This document shows positions 1 through 8,065 of a stretch of 64,000 nucleotides of DNA, one piece after another. Under the pieces are notes generated by a model. The model was not told the DNA's origin. It saw nothing but the letters and a program-made list of their open reading frames with translations, and did no database searches. Origin of the DNA: Pantoea anthophila (lineage in GTDB: Bacteria; Pseudomonadota; Gammaproteobacteria; Enterobacterales; Enterobacteriaceae). Every line of letters begins with the position of its first letter. The stretch's first letter is position 1. The stretch covers positions 1 through 64,000 of the forward strand of contig NZ_VHIZ01000052.1 of NCBI RefSeq assembly GCF_006494375.1. The letters are read 5' to 3'. A program made the position numbers and the translations under genes.

Positions 1-97
1 GAAGGGACGTTGAAGACGACGACGTTGATAGGCCGGGTGTGTAAGCGCAGCGATGCGTTGAGCTAACCGGTACTAATGACCCGTGAGGCTTAACCTT
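1..97 (+). rRNA. rrl: 23S rRNA, 3' end (partial)
   Basis: The first 97 bases match the conserved 3' end of bacterial 23S rRNA, including the stretch ending GAGGCTTAACCTT that closes the mature enterobacterial molecule. The gene is cut by the window edge. With the 5S, tRNA-Thr and second 5S that follow, it belongs to an rrnD-type ribosomal operon. Confidence 0.97.
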
Positions 98-187
98 ACA
101 ACGCCAGAGGCGTTTTTGAGAGACGCGATTTTCAGTTTGTGACGGATACGTCTGCGCGGCCCCTGTGGCGGCGCGGAAAACAGAATC

Positions 188-307
188 TGCCTGGCGGCTT
201 TAGCGCGGTGGTCCCACCTGACCCCATGCCGAACTCAGAAGTGAAACGCCGTAGCGCCGATGGTAGTGTGGGGCCTCCCCATGCGAGAGTAGGGAACTGC
301 CAGGCAT
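188..307 (+). rRNA. rrf: 5S rRNA, first copy
   Basis: A 120-nt 5S rRNA running from TGCCTGGCGG to the complementary CTGCCAGGCAT end. It differs from the second copy at 428-547 at two places (T at 200 against G at 440; C at 274 against T at 514). Its position directly behind 23S and before tRNA-Thr equals rrfD of E. coli rrnD. Confidence 0.98.
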
Positions 308-319
308 CAAATTTAGTGT

Positions 320-395
320 GCTGATATGGCTCAGTTGGTAGAGCGCACCCTTGGTAAGGGTGAGGTCCCCAGTTCGACTCTGGGTATCAGCACCA
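320..395 (+). tRNA. thrV: tRNA-Thr (GGU anticodon)
   Basis: A 76-nt tRNA with encoded CCA. The acceptor stem GCTGATA pairs with TATCAGC, and the anticodon loop TTGGTAA carries GGT, which reads ACC/ACU threonine codons. It lies between two 5S genes, exactly as thrV does in the E. coli rrnD operon, and is co-transcribed with the rRNAs. Confidence 0.98.
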
Positions 396-427
396 GTTAA
401 GACACGAGTTCGGTAAAGAAAAGAATT

Positions 428-547
428 TGCCTGGCGGCTGTAGCGCGGTGGTCCCACCTGACCCCATGCCGAACTCAGAAGTGAAACGCCGTAGCGCCGA
501 TGGTAGTGTGGGGTCTCCCCATGCGAGAGTAGGGAACTGCCAGGCAT
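428..547 (+). rRNA. rrf: 5S rRNA, second copy
   Basis: A second complete 120-nt 5S gene placed after tRNA-Thr, equivalent to rrfF of E. coli rrnD. It is the last gene of the operon, followed 13 bases later by an intrinsic terminator. Confidence 0.98.
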
Positions 548-560
548 CAAATAAGAGAGA

Positions 561-588
561 GCCCTTCGCGTATGCGAAGGGCTTTTTT
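561..588 (+). terminator. rrn operon terminator
   Basis: A perfect 9-bp stem (GCCCTTCGC / GCGAAGGGC) with a four-base loop, followed by a run of six T. It is a typical rho-independent terminator closing the rRNA operon. Confidence 0.95.
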
Positions 589-662
589 CGTTGTGGCTGC
601 AGAAAATGGAGCAGCGCCTTTTCCGGTTATCAATAGTGATAGAAAAAGCGTAGTCGCCTCAG

Positions 663-731
663 CCTGTGCTCCTGTGCTCCTGTGCTACCCAGCCCCAGCC
701 CCAGCCCCAGCCCCAGCCCCAGTCCCAGTCC
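663..731. repeat. Double tandem repeat (8-mer x3, hexamer x5 plus two variants)
   Basis: Three perfect copies of CCTGTGCT (663-686) are followed after four bases by five perfect copies of AGCCCC (691-720) and then degenerate AGTCCC and AGTCC units. The array lies in non-coding DNA between the rRNA terminator and the yhdZ terminator. An open frame passes through it on the + strand only because the hexamer cannot make stop codons. Confidence 0.9.
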
Positions 732-762
732 GTACCCCTTTGTTGACCTTTATACGGGCCAT

Positions 763-787
763 AAAAAACCCGGCACCAGGCCGGGTT
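763..787 (-). terminator. Terminator of the yhdWXYZ operon
   Basis: Read on the minus strand, AACCCGGC pairs with GCCGGGTT and is followed by a T tract. It lies 25 bases beyond the yhdZ stop codon and ends the leftward transporter operon. Confidence 0.9.
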
Positions 788-811
788 GGAAACAACGAGC
801 AGTAGTGCCGG

Positions 812-1573
812 TCAGTGAATAACCTGAGACAAGAACGCCCGGGTCCGCTCCGATTTAGGATTCGCAAAGAACTCCTGTGGCGGAGCCATTTCAACGATCT
901 CACCGCGATCCATAAAGATCACCCGGTCCGCAACGGTGCGGGCAAAGCCCATCTCATGCGTCACGCACAGCATGGTCATCCCATCCTCTGCCAGACCAAT
1001 CATGGTATCCAGTACCTCTTTTACCATCTCCGGATCAAGCGCCGAGGTTGGCTCATCAAACAGCATAATTTTTGGCTTCATACAGAGTGAACGGGCAATA
1101 GCAACGCGCTGCTGCTGACCACCCGAAAGCTGACCGGGGAATTTATGGGCATGTTCCGCAATGCGCACGCGTTGCAGATAGTGCATGGCCAGCTCATCGG
1201 CTTCTTTTTTAGGTATCTTTCTCACCCACGTCGGGGCCAGTGTGCAGTTTTGCAGGACCGTCAGATGCGGAAACAGATTAAAGTGCTGAAAGACCATTCC
1301 TACTTCAGTGCGCACGCGTTCAATGTTACGGATGTCATCGTTAAGGTGAATACCGTCAACAACAATACGTCCCTGCTGATGCTCTTCCAGATGGTTAATA
1401 CAGCGGATCGTGGTCGATTTGCCGGAACCAGAAGGTCCGCAAAGCACAATGCGTTCACGCGGCTTAACCTGCAGGTTAATGTCTTTCAGTACATGGAATT
1501 GCCCGTACCATTTATTCACGTTCTCAAGCGAAATCATCAACGCGTCGGAAGAGTGTGTCATAGAGTCAGTCAT
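812..1573 (-). CDS. yhdZ: Amino-acid ABC transporter ATP-binding protein YhdZ
   Basis: The 253-residue ATPase of a polar amino-acid importer; it powers uptake through YhdX and YhdY at the inner face of the cytoplasmic membrane. Visible motifs are Walker A GPSGSGKS (46-53), signature LSGGQ (149-153), Walker B IMLFDE (169-174) and the H-loop His206. Length and sequence match E. coli YhdZ closely. It is the last gene of a four-gene minus-strand operon, 8 bases after yhdY. The transported amino acid is not visible from sequence; the family (AapP/GlnQ type) handles general L-amino acids. Confidence 0.96.
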   Translation of the reverse strand: MTDSMTHSSDALMISLENVNKWYGQFHVLKDINLQVKPRERIVLCGPSGSGKSTTIRCINHLEEHQQGRIVVDGIHLNDDIRNIERVRTEVGMVFQHFNLFPHLTVLQNCTLAPTWVRKIPKKEADELAMHYLQRVRIAEHAHKFPGQLSGGQQQRVAIARSLCMKPKIMLFDEPTSALDPEMVKEVLDTMIGLAEDGMTMLCVTHEMGFARTVADRVIFMDRGEIVEMAPPQEFFANPKSERTRAFLSQVIH

Positions 1574-1581
1574 GTAAAACC

Positions 1582-2688
1582 TCAGTGCGATGTACGCCCG
1601 GTGTGAAAGCGCTTTTCCAGATACTGGCTGTAGCGCGACATGCTAAAACAGAAGATCCAATAGACCAGTGCAGCGAAGACGTAGCCTTCGGTCGACATGC
1701 CCAGCCAGGTGGGGTCCACCGTGGCCTGCTGAACGCTGCTGAACAGATCGAAAAGACCGATGATGATGACCAGGCTGGTATCTTTAAACAGAGCGATGAT
1801 GGTATTTACCAGCCCGGGGATGGTGAGCTTCAGTGCCTGTGGCAGGATCACCAGCATCTGGGTTTTCCAGTAACCCAGCGCCAGAGACTCAGCCGCTTCA
1901 TACTGACCTTTCGGCAACGCCTGCAATCCCCCGCGTACCACTTCCGCTACATAGGCGGACTGAAACAGAATGACGCCAACCAGGGCGCGCACCAGCTTAT
2001 CGATGGTGGTGCCTTCAGACATAAACAGCGGCAGCATCACCGACGACATAAACAGTACGGTAATCAGCGGCACGCCGCGCCAGAACTCAATAAAGATAAC
2101 CGACAGCGTGCGCACCACAGGCATACGGGAGCGACGGCCAAGAGCCAGCAGAATCCCCAGCGGCAGTGCGCCCGCAATCCCAACCGATGCAATAATCAGC
2201 GTCAGCGTTAATCCACCCCACTGACGTGTCTCAACGCGCTCCAGGCCCAGATAGCCGCCATACAGCAGAAACCAGACAATCACCGGATAGATGACGGCCC
2301 AGGCAGCAATATAGCGCCCGCGGAAGGGCAGGCTCTTCAGGAACATCGGCACAATCGACACCAGGCCAATGATCAGCGCCAGATTGATACGCCAGCGCAA
2401 CTCATGCGGATAGAGGCCATACATGAACTGACCGAAACGGGCATGGATAAAGACCCAGCAGGCGCCCTCTTTCGTACAATCGGCGCGGGTAGAGCCGATC
2501 CAGTTAGCCTGAAAGACCAGCCAGTTCAGCGCAGGCGGGATCACATGCCAGATTATCCAGATGCACAACAGCGTCAGTAACGTGTTAAACCAGCTGGAAA
2601 AGAGATTTTTACGCGCCCAAAGCCAGGCGCGACTGACCGGCGTCGTCGGGACGGGGGTCGTTTCATGCGTAGTTACAGACATAGTCAT
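1582..2688 (-). CDS. yhdY: Amino-acid ABC transporter permease YhdY
   Basis: A 368-residue inner-membrane permease, the partner of YhdX. The C-terminal half carries the HisMQ/GlnP-type transport domain, with the EAA loop visible as [11 protein letters not shown] near residue 270. The N-terminal half holds extra hydrophobic segments and a large loop containing [15 protein letters not shown], characteristic of this AapM-like subfamily. Very close to E. coli YhdY. It follows yhdX after 9 bases and precedes yhdZ. Confidence 0.96.
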   Translation of the reverse strand: MTMSVTTHETTPVPTTPVSRAWLWARKNLFSSWFNTLLTLLCIWIIWHVIPPALNWLVFQANWIGSTRADCTKEGACWVFIHARFGQFMYGLYPHELRWRINLALIIGLVSIVPMFLKSLPFRGRYIAAWAVIYPVIVWFLLYGGYLGLERVETRQWGGLTLTLIIASVGIAGALPLGILLALGRRSRMPVVRTLSVIFIEFWRGVPLITVLFMSSVMLPLFMSEGTTIDKLVRALVGVILFQSAYVAEVVRGGLQALPKGQYEAAESLALGYWKTQMLVILPQALKLTIPGLVNTIIALFKDTSLVIIIGLFDLFSSVQQATVDPTWLGMSTEGYVFAALVYWIFCFSMSRYSQYLEKRFHTGRTSH

Positions 2689-2697
2689 CCCGTTCTC

Positions 2698-3876
2698 TTA
2701 ACGCTCAACCAGCGCAATTTTGCGGTTGTAGACGTTCATAAGCAGTGATATCAGCAGGCTGATGATCAGGTACACGCCCATCGTAATAGCAATCGTTTCG
2801 ATGGCCTGGCCGGTCTGGTTCAGGACCGAGCCGGCAAACAGCGACACCATATCGGGATATCCGATAGCCGCGGCCAGTGAGGAGTTCTTCACGATGTTCA
2901 GGTACTGACTGGTCAGCGGGGGAATAATCACGCGCATGGCCTGAGGAATGATCACCTGGCGCAGCGTCACCGGATTCGGCAGACCCAGCGAACGTGCGGC
3001 TTCGTGCTGACCGTGCGGTACCGACTGGATGCCGGAGCGAATCACTTCCGCAATAAACGACGAGGTATAGATCGACAGGGCCAGCGTCAGTGCCGCCAGC
3101 TCCGGGATCATTACCGAGCCACCACGGAAATTGAATCCGCGCAGCTGCGGCACATCCCAGTGCGTTGCGGCGCCAAACCCAAGATGCGCCAGAACCGGAA
3201 AAAGAATCAGCATCGCAACGGCGGCAGGCCAGGTGCGACGTAACTCGCCGGTTTTCAGCTGATGCTGACGGTTGAAGCGGTAGAGACCATAGCTGATGGC
3301 TACGGCCAGAAGCAGCGCGATAACAAACGGCCAGCTCCCTAGAGCATAGGTCGGCCACGGCACATAGAGCCCGCGATTACTGACATAGGCCAGGTCAAAC
3401 GCATTCAGCGCCTGCCGTGGGCCAGGCAGATTGCGCAATACCGCAAAGTACCAGAAGAAGATCTGCAGCAGTGGCGGGATATTACGGAAGGTTTCGATAT
3501 AGATGGTCGAGAGTTTCCGCAGCAGCCAGTTGTCAGAAAGGCGGGATAATCCCACCGCGAATCCGAGAATGGAGGCGAAAACGATACAGAGTGCCGAGAC
3601 CAGCAGTGTGTTGGTTAAGCCAACCAGAAACACGCGCGCGTAGGTATCGTCCTCGGTGTACTCAATCAGATGCTGAACGATACCGAAACCGGCAGTGCGC
3701 TCGAGAAAGCCAAATCCTGATGTAATGCCGCGGTTGGCAAGGTTGATAATGGTGTTATGCACCAGATAACCCACCACACCAAGCACTGCGATAACGGCAA
3801 TGAACTGATAAATCCAGGCGCGAACCGTGGGATTACCAAATGAAAAATCCCTTTTCACGGTTGGGCGTTGTGACAT
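2698..3876 (-). CDS. yhdX: Amino-acid ABC transporter permease YhdX
   Basis: A 392-residue inner-membrane permease of the AapQ/HisM family. An N-terminal hydrophobic segment is followed by the conserved permease domain, split by a long periplasmic-type loop; the EAA motif appears as QHEAARSLGLP near residue 300. It forms a heterodimeric channel with YhdY. A hairpin between yhdW and yhdX probably sets the permeases to lower expression than the binding protein. Confidence 0.95.
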   Translation of the reverse strand: MSQRPTVKRDFSFGNPTVRAWIYQFIAVIAVLGVVGYLVHNTIINLANRGITSGFGFLERTAGFGIVQHLIEYTEDDTYARVFLVGLTNTLLVSALCIVFASILGFAVGLSRLSDNWLLRKLSTIYIETFRNIPPLLQIFFWYFAVLRNLPGPRQALNAFDLAYVSNRGLYVPWPTYALGSWPFVIALLLAVAISYGLYRFNRQHQLKTGELRRTWPAAVAMLILFPVLAHLGFGAATHWDVPQLRGFNFRGGSVMIPELAALTLALSIYTSSFIAEVIRSGIQSVPHGQHEAARSLGLPNPVTLRQVIIPQAMRVIIPPLTSQYLNIVKNSSLAAAIGYPDMVSLFAGSVLNQTGQAIETIAITMGVYLIISLLISLLMNVYNRKIALVER

Positions 3877-3906
3877 GTTGAAACCTCAGTAACGAAAGCT
3901 GTGGCA

Positions 3907-3929
3907 GGGCACCGCAGAAGGCGGTGCCC
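3907..3929 (-). promoter_or_regulatory. Intercistronic hairpin between yhdW and yhdX
   Basis: A perfect 9-bp stem (GGGCACCGC / GCGGTGCCC) with a 5-base loop, without a T tract. It sits just after the binding-protein gene and before the permease gene. Such hairpins commonly stabilise the upstream mRNA segment, giving excess binding protein; that role is inferred here. Confidence 0.7.
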
Positions 3930-3944
3930 GATTGGCGAGGTCTG

Positions 3945-4970
3945 TTAACGTACCGGCGGAGCGTACTGAATACCGCCCTGGTTCCACAGCGCGTTCTGAC
4001 CGCGTGCGATCTTCAGAGCACTGTCTTTACCGACGTTACGATCAAAGCTTTCCTGATAGTTGCCCACCTGCTTGATGATGTTGTAGGCCCACTTATTATC
4101 CAGCTTCAGATCTTTACCAAAGTCACCCTCAGCACCCAGCAGATGCGCCATATCTGGCGTGGTCGGCTTGGCTGTCATCTGATCAACATTCTTCGAGTTG
4201 ATACCCATCTCTTCCGCATTCAGCATAGCGAAGAGCGACCATTTCACGATGGTGAACCAGTCATCATCACCACGACGCACCAGTGGCCCCAGGGGTTCTT
4301 TGGAGATCACTTCTGGCAGCACAATAAATTCATCTGGTTTGCCCAGCTTAATGCGCAGTGCGTAAAGCTGAGACTGGTCAGAAGCCAGGGTATCACAGCG
4401 GCCGCTGTCCAGTGCTTTGGCTGATTCATCTGAACGGTCGAAGGTGACCGGCGTGTACTGCATTTTGTTGGCTTTAAAGAAGTCCGCGACGTTCAGCTCG
4501 GTATCGGTGCCTGCCTGAATACAGACGGTCGCGCCATCCAGCTCTTTCGCACTTTTCAGGCCCGCTTTCTGGTGAGTCAGGAAGCCGATGCCGTCGTAGT
4601 AGTTCACGCCCGCAAACAGGAAGCCCATGCCGCCATCACGCGAGGAGGTCCAGGTGGTATTACGAGAAAGCACATCCACTTCGCCTGACTGCAGCGCGGT
4701 GAAACGCTCTTTCGCGGTCAGTGGGGTGTATTTCACTTTGGTTGCATCGCCAAACACAGCAGCAGCCGTTGCCCGACACACATCCACATCGATACCGGTG
4801 AACTTGCCGCTGGCATCCGCATAGGAGAAGCCCGGCAAGCCGTCACTGATCCCACATTGAATAAAACCTTTTTTCTTAATTGCATCCAGTGTGGCGCCGG
4901 CGTGTGCTTGCTGAGTAACGGCAACCAGCGAGGCGGCAGCGATCAGCGTAGAGAGCATCATCTTTTTCAT
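3945..4970 (-). CDS. yhdW: Periplasmic amino-acid-binding protein YhdW
   Basis: A 341-residue solute-binding protein that captures amino acids in the periplasm for YhdX/Y/Z. The N-terminus is a Sec signal peptide (two Lys, a hydrophobic core, cleavage after AHA at about residue 24). The mature part is a SBP_bac_3 fold, with motifs such as QCGISDGLPGFSYAD and GIDVDVCRA near the start. Related to AapJ-type general L-amino-acid-binding proteins. It is the first gene of the operon, 90 bases downstream of a strong sigma-54 promoter match. Confidence 0.95.
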   Translation of the reverse strand: MKKMMLSTLIAAASLVAVTQQAHAGATLDAIKKKGFIQCGISDGLPGFSYADASGKFTGIDVDVCRATAAAVFGDATKVKYTPLTAKERFTALQSGEVDVLSRNTTWTSSRDGGMGFLFAGVNYYDGIGFLTHQKAGLKSAKELDGATVCIQAGTDTELNVADFFKANKMQYTPVTFDRSDESAKALDSGRCDTLASDQSQLYALRIKLGKPDEFIVLPEVISKEPLGPLVRRGDDDWFTIVKWSLFAMLNAEEMGINSKNVDQMTAKPTTPDMAHLLGAEGDFGKDLKLDNKWAYNIIKQVGNYQESFDRNVGKDSALKIARGQNALWNQGGIQYAPPVR

Positions 4971-5059
4971 AAAGCATCCTGTGTGGCGGGATCGTATTGT
5001 TATGTTTGCGCACTTTAGTGTGCGTTTTCCTGTCTGTGGCGGTCAGCCATTCACGACAC

Positions 5060-5075
5060 TGCAAAGCTGATGCCA
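5060..5075 (-). promoter_or_regulatory. Sigma-54 promoter of yhdWXYZ
   Basis: On the minus strand the sequence reads TGGCATCAGCTTTGCA. It matches the sigma-54 consensus TGGCAC-N5-TTGCA with one mismatch, and the -24 GG and -12 GC are at exact spacing. It points toward yhdW, with transcription expected to start near 5050. The E. coli yhdWXYZ operon is known as part of the nitrogen (Ntr) response, which fits. Confidence 0.85.
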
Positions 5076-5150
5076 GGTTTGCAGGAGCCTGAATTTGTAT
5101 GAAAGAACGGTTAATAATCGGAAGCACTTAGAAAGTTCCGCCAATATGGC

Positions 5151-5209
5151 GCACCAAAAGGAAGCAAAGCGAGTCGACCCGATCACATTTAGTGCAAATA
5201 GTTTCACTA
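5151..5209. promoter_or_regulatory. NtrC-like enhancer sites
   Basis: GCACCAAAAGGAAGC (5151-5165) contains a strong left half of the NtrC consensus GCACC-N5-GGTGC with a weak right half. AGTGCAAATAGTTTCACT (5191-5208) is a second, weaker dyad. They lie about 100 and 145 bases upstream of the inferred transcription start, the usual distance for NtrC enhancers. Assignment is by pattern only. Confidence 0.45.
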
Positions 5210-5470
5210 TATGGAAGCAATGTGAGCCTTCGCGCAGGCAGGCATGTATGAAGGAGACACGTTACTTTTTTAATGCGCGTAAAGTCACACACCCGGAGCG
5301 GAAGGGCGCTGTCAGGGGGCAGGGCATTCAGATCAGCCTGTAATTCCGGCTGGCAGGAGGAAGAAGAGAGGGCGAAATATCACGTCTGCGATTGCAACTA
5401 TAGTTACCATATGAGAGGCAACTGTTTCATCCCTGAGGTCACCGCTTTGTGCCATACCGCACAAATAAAA

Positions 5471-5492
5471 ACGCCAGCCCGAAGGCTGGCGT
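5471..5492 (-). terminator. fis terminator
   Basis: Read on the minus strand, ACGCCAGCC pairs with GGCTGGCGT around a 4-base loop and is followed by a T-rich tract. It lies 22 bases after the fis stop codon and ends the dusB-fis transcript. Confidence 0.93.
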
Positions 5493-5514
5493 GATTAACA
5501 GACAGAACTCAGAA

Positions 5515-5811
5515 TCAGTTCATGCCGTATTTTTTCAATTTCTTACGCAGCGTACCGCGGTTGATACCCATCATCAGGGCAGCGCGGGTCTGGTTGCCAC
5601 GGGTATACTGCATCACCATGTCCAACAGAGGCTGCTCGACTTCAGCCAAAACCAGCTCATACAGGTCGCTCACATCCTGACCATTCAGTTGAGCAAAATA
5701 GTTCTTCAGTGCCTGTTTAACCGAATCACGCAAAGGTTTTTGAGTTACCTGATCCTGTGAGTTAACGGTAGAAACGGTCAGTACGTCAGAATTTACGCGT
5801 TGTTCGAACAT
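5515..5811 (-). CDS. fis: Fis, nucleoid-associated DNA-binding protein
   Basis: A 98-residue protein that appears identical or nearly identical to E. coli Fis. It bends DNA and activates rRNA/tRNA promoters, site-specific inversion and other processes during fast growth. The C-terminal helix-turn-helix spans about residues 74-93 ([20 protein letters not shown]). It lies 23 bases after dusB and is translated from the shared dusB-fis transcript. As in E. coli, the region before its ATG has no strong Shine-Dalgarno and is A-rich. Confidence 0.99.
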   Translation of the reverse strand: MFEQRVNSDVLTVSTVNSQDQVTQKPLRDSVKQALKNYFAQLNGQDVSDLYELVLAEVEQPLLDMVMQYTRGNQTRAALMMGINRGTLRKKLKKYGMN

Positions 5812-5834
5812 AGTTCTTTCAGCTCTTTATTTCG

Positions 5835-6800
5835 TTACGCAAGATTTTCGAAGTATGCCTCCAACGCCTCCAGCTGTTCGCTGGCATCCTCAATGGCGTT
5901 GAATGTGCGCCGAAACTGGTCATTCGGGGCGTGCTCCTGCAGATACCAGGAGACGTGCTTTCGCGCTATACGGTATCCCTTGCCTGAACCGTAAAAGTCG
6001 TGCAGCTCACGTATATGCGAAACAAGCAAGCGCTTGACCTCTGCCAGTGGCAGCGGAGCAAGCAGCTCCCCAGTGTCCAGATAATGCTGGATTTCCCGGA
6101 AGATCCACGGTCTTCCCTGAGCAGCGCGTCCTATCATCAGAGCATCGGCCCCTGTATAGTCGAGCACCGCTCTGGCTTTATGCGGGTCAGTTATGTCTCC
6201 ATTCGCGATAATCGGAATGGAAACACTCTGCTTAACTGTCCGAATGCTGTCATATTCAGCTTCTCCGTTGAACAGGCAGGCACGAGTGCGGCCATGTATC
6301 GTCAGAGCCTGTATACCGCAGCGTTCAGCCAATTGGGCAATCGCGACACAGTTCCTGTTTTCAGGATCCCAGCCAGTACGAATTTTCAGCGTAACCGGCA
6401 CGTTCACTGCATTAACCACTGCGGAGAGAATGGACTCCACCACGGCGGGATATTGCAGTAAGGCTGACCCCGCCATTTTGCGGTTAACCTTCTTGGCAGG
6501 GCATCCCATATTAATGTCGATAACCTGTGCACCAGCCTCGACATTAATGCGTGCAGCTTGCGCCATTTCGCTGGGATCGCAACCGGCAATCTGCACGGCG
6601 CGAATGCCTGGCTCATCACTGTGAACCATGCGCAAACGAGATTTGTCACTGGCCCAGACTTCGGGGTTCGAAGACAACATCTCAGAAACTGCCATACCTG
6701 CGCCCATTTCGTGACACAGCGTCCTGAATGGCCTGTCGGTAATACCGGCCATAGGCGCCGCAATCAGTCGATTTCTCAGCTGGAGGTTTCCAATACGCAT
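5835..6800 (-). CDS. dusB: tRNA-dihydrouridine synthase B
   Basis: A 321-residue FMN-dependent enzyme that reduces uridines in the tRNA D-loop. The catalytic Cys100 lies in NMGCPAKK, preceded by the TIM-barrel start [15 protein letters not shown]. The longer open frame could begin 28 codons upstream, but the ATG at 6800 gives the exact length of E. coli DusB and begins MRIGN, so it was chosen. It is the first gene of the dusB-fis operon. Confidence 0.97.
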   Translation of the reverse strand: MRIGNLQLRNRLIAAPMAGITDRPFRTLCHEMGAGMAVSEMLSSNPEVWASDKSRLRMVHSDEPGIRAVQIAGCDPSEMAQAARINVEAGAQVIDINMGCPAKKVNRKMAGSALLQYPAVVESILSAVVNAVNVPVTLKIRTGWDPENRNCVAIAQLAERCGIQALTIHGRTRACLFNGEAEYDSIRTVKQSVSIPIIANGDITDPHKARAVLDYTGADALMIGRAAQGRPWIFREIQHYLDTGELLAPLPLAEVKRLLVSHIRELHDFYGSGKGYRIARKHVSWYLQEHAPNDQFRRTFNAIEDASEQLEALEAYFENLA

Positions 6801-6838
6801 GAAGTCAGAATGGCCATACTGTGTCTGCAAGGCGGCGT

Positions 6839-6867
6839 ATATTACGCATTTTTGCAGGAAGATGAAA
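6839..6867 (-). promoter_or_regulatory. dusB-fis promoter
   Basis: On the minus strand, -35 TTTCAT (6862-6867) and -10 TAATAT (6839-6844) are separated by 17 bp and followed by a GC-rich discriminator (ACGCCGCC). This arrangement is the same as the strongly growth-phase- and ppGpp-regulated fis promoter of E. coli, and the start would lie about 30 bases upstream of the dusB ATG. Confidence 0.85.
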
Positions 6868-7069
6868 GGCCAAACTTTGAACAATCAGCAAGAAAGATCA
6901 ATGAAATCCGGGTGATGATCGGGTGTCTTTTTAATTACACCTTAATATCAATGACTTACTGATTTATGCTGAAATTGTGAACAAAAGTTTTTCCAGAAAA
7001 GTACGGCAATTCGCCAGATAAAAAACGTCACATGCCGTGATTAACGGTACAACTCTCCATGCCTGCCTG

Positions 7070-7097
7070 GAAAAGCCCGCAACTTACGCTGCGGGCT
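7070..7097 (-). terminator. prmA terminator
   Basis: Read on the minus strand, AGCCCGCA pairs with TGCGGGCT around an 8-base loop and is followed by four T. It lies about 70 bases after the prmA stop codon and separates prmA from the dusB-fis promoter. Confidence 0.8.
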
Positions 7098-7167
7098 GGC
7101 TGATTGTGCTGTTTAGCCGCGTTGTGCCGGCTAGCGGCATCGCCGTGAGCTACGGCGGAGGCTGACT

Positions 7168-8049
7168 TCAGGATTTGATGCCGGTAATCCGGCACCACTC
7201 CTCTTTCACCGCAACCGGGTCAAGCGTGAACTGACTTTCATAGGCTTCGCAGACACCTTCCGCCTGACTCTCCAGCACGCCTGACAGGCCGAGGTGACCG
7301 CCAGACTTAGGCAGCACGCTGATCAGCGGTGCCAGCTCACGCAGCGGACCGGCCAGGATGTTGGCGACCACCACATCCGCCTGCAGGTTTTCAGGCTGCT
7401 GGTGGGGAAGATAGAGTGACAGACGATCGGACACGCCGTTGCGCTCAGCGTTATCGCGGCTGGCCTGAATCGCCTGCGGATCGATATCAATACCGATTGC
7501 CTGAGCCGCGCCAAGCTTAAGCGCCGCGATCGCCAGGATCCCCGAACCACAGCCAAAATCGATCACCGTTTTGCCCGTCAGATCCAGCCCGTCAAGCCAG
7601 GTAAGGCAGAGGGAGGTTGTCGGATGCGTGCCGGTGCCAAACGCCAGGCCTGGATCGAGCATGACGTTGACCGCGTCCGGATCCGGCACATCGCGCCAGC
7701 TCGGACAGATCCAGAGGCGTTCACCGAAGCGCATCGGATGGAAGTTTTCCATCCACTCGCGCTCCCAGTCTTTGTCTTCGATCTGCTCGATCCGGTGACG
7801 AAAATCGGCGCCTAACAGCGGATGCTGCGCCAGTTCGGCAGTAATCAGGCTCATATCGGTTTCAGCATCGAACAGGCCGATAACATCGGTGTCACCCCAC
7901 AGGCGGGTCTCACCCGGCAGCGGCTCATAAACCGGGGTATCGTGCGTATCCTGGAAGGTCACTGAAACCGCACCGATATCCATCAGGGCATCGCTCAGCG
8001 TTTCCGCGTGTTCACCTGAGCTGTTAATTTTGATTTGAATCCACGGCAT
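7168..8049 (-). CDS. prmA: Ribosomal protein L11 methyltransferase
   Basis: A 293-residue SAM-dependent enzyme that trimethylates ribosomal protein L11. The substrate-recognition N-terminal domain (MPWIQIK..) is followed by the Rossmann domain with the SAM motif DFGCGSG (164-170) and the post-motif [10 protein letters not shown]. Start chosen at 8049 because it gives MPWIQ and the E. coli length; a longer frame to 8106 would overlap panF. It lies 16 bases after panF in the yhdT-panF-prmA transcript. Confidence 0.97.
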   Translation of the reverse strand: MPWIQIKINSSGEHAETLSDALMDIGAVSVTFQDTHDTPVYEPLPGETRLWGDTDVIGLFDAETDMSLITAELAQHPLLGADFRHRIEQIEDKDWEREWMENFHPMRFGERLWICPSWRDVPDPDAVNVMLDPGLAFGTGTHPTTSLCLTWLDGLDLTGKTVIDFGCGSGILAIAALKLGAAQAIGIDIDPQAIQASRDNAERNGVSDRLSLYLPHQQPENLQADVVVANILAGPLRELAPLISVLPKSGGHLGLSGVLESQAEGVCEAYESQFTLDPVAVKEEWCRITGIKS

Positions 8050-8065
8050 AACGTTTCTCTTTCCG

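Larger units (their letters stand above)
4971..5514. other. Intergenic region yhdW-fis
   Basis: This 544-base gap holds the yhdW leader, a sigma-54 promoter (5060-5075), NtrC-like half-sites (5151-5209) and, at its right end, the fis terminator. In E. coli K-12 the acrEF/envR genes and yhdV lie in this interval; no trace of them is seen here. Between about 5210 and 5460 nothing convincing was found: the short open frames there have no ribosome-binding site or recognisable product. Confidence 0.7.
6801..7167. other. Intergenic region dusB-prmA
   Basis: A 367-base gap with the dusB-fis promoter at its left, an AT-rich segment (about 6870-7050) where E. coli has Fis and CRP sites controlling this promoter, and the prmA terminator near 7074-7097. 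No individual Fis or CRP site is called here. No gene is visible. Confidence 0.6.

Noticed and set aside
572..805. Open frame on the + strand encoding a Pro-Ala repeat stretch
   Set aside because: It exists only because the AGCCCC hexamer array has no stop codons. No ribosome-binding site, no family, and it runs through the rrn and yhdZ terminators.
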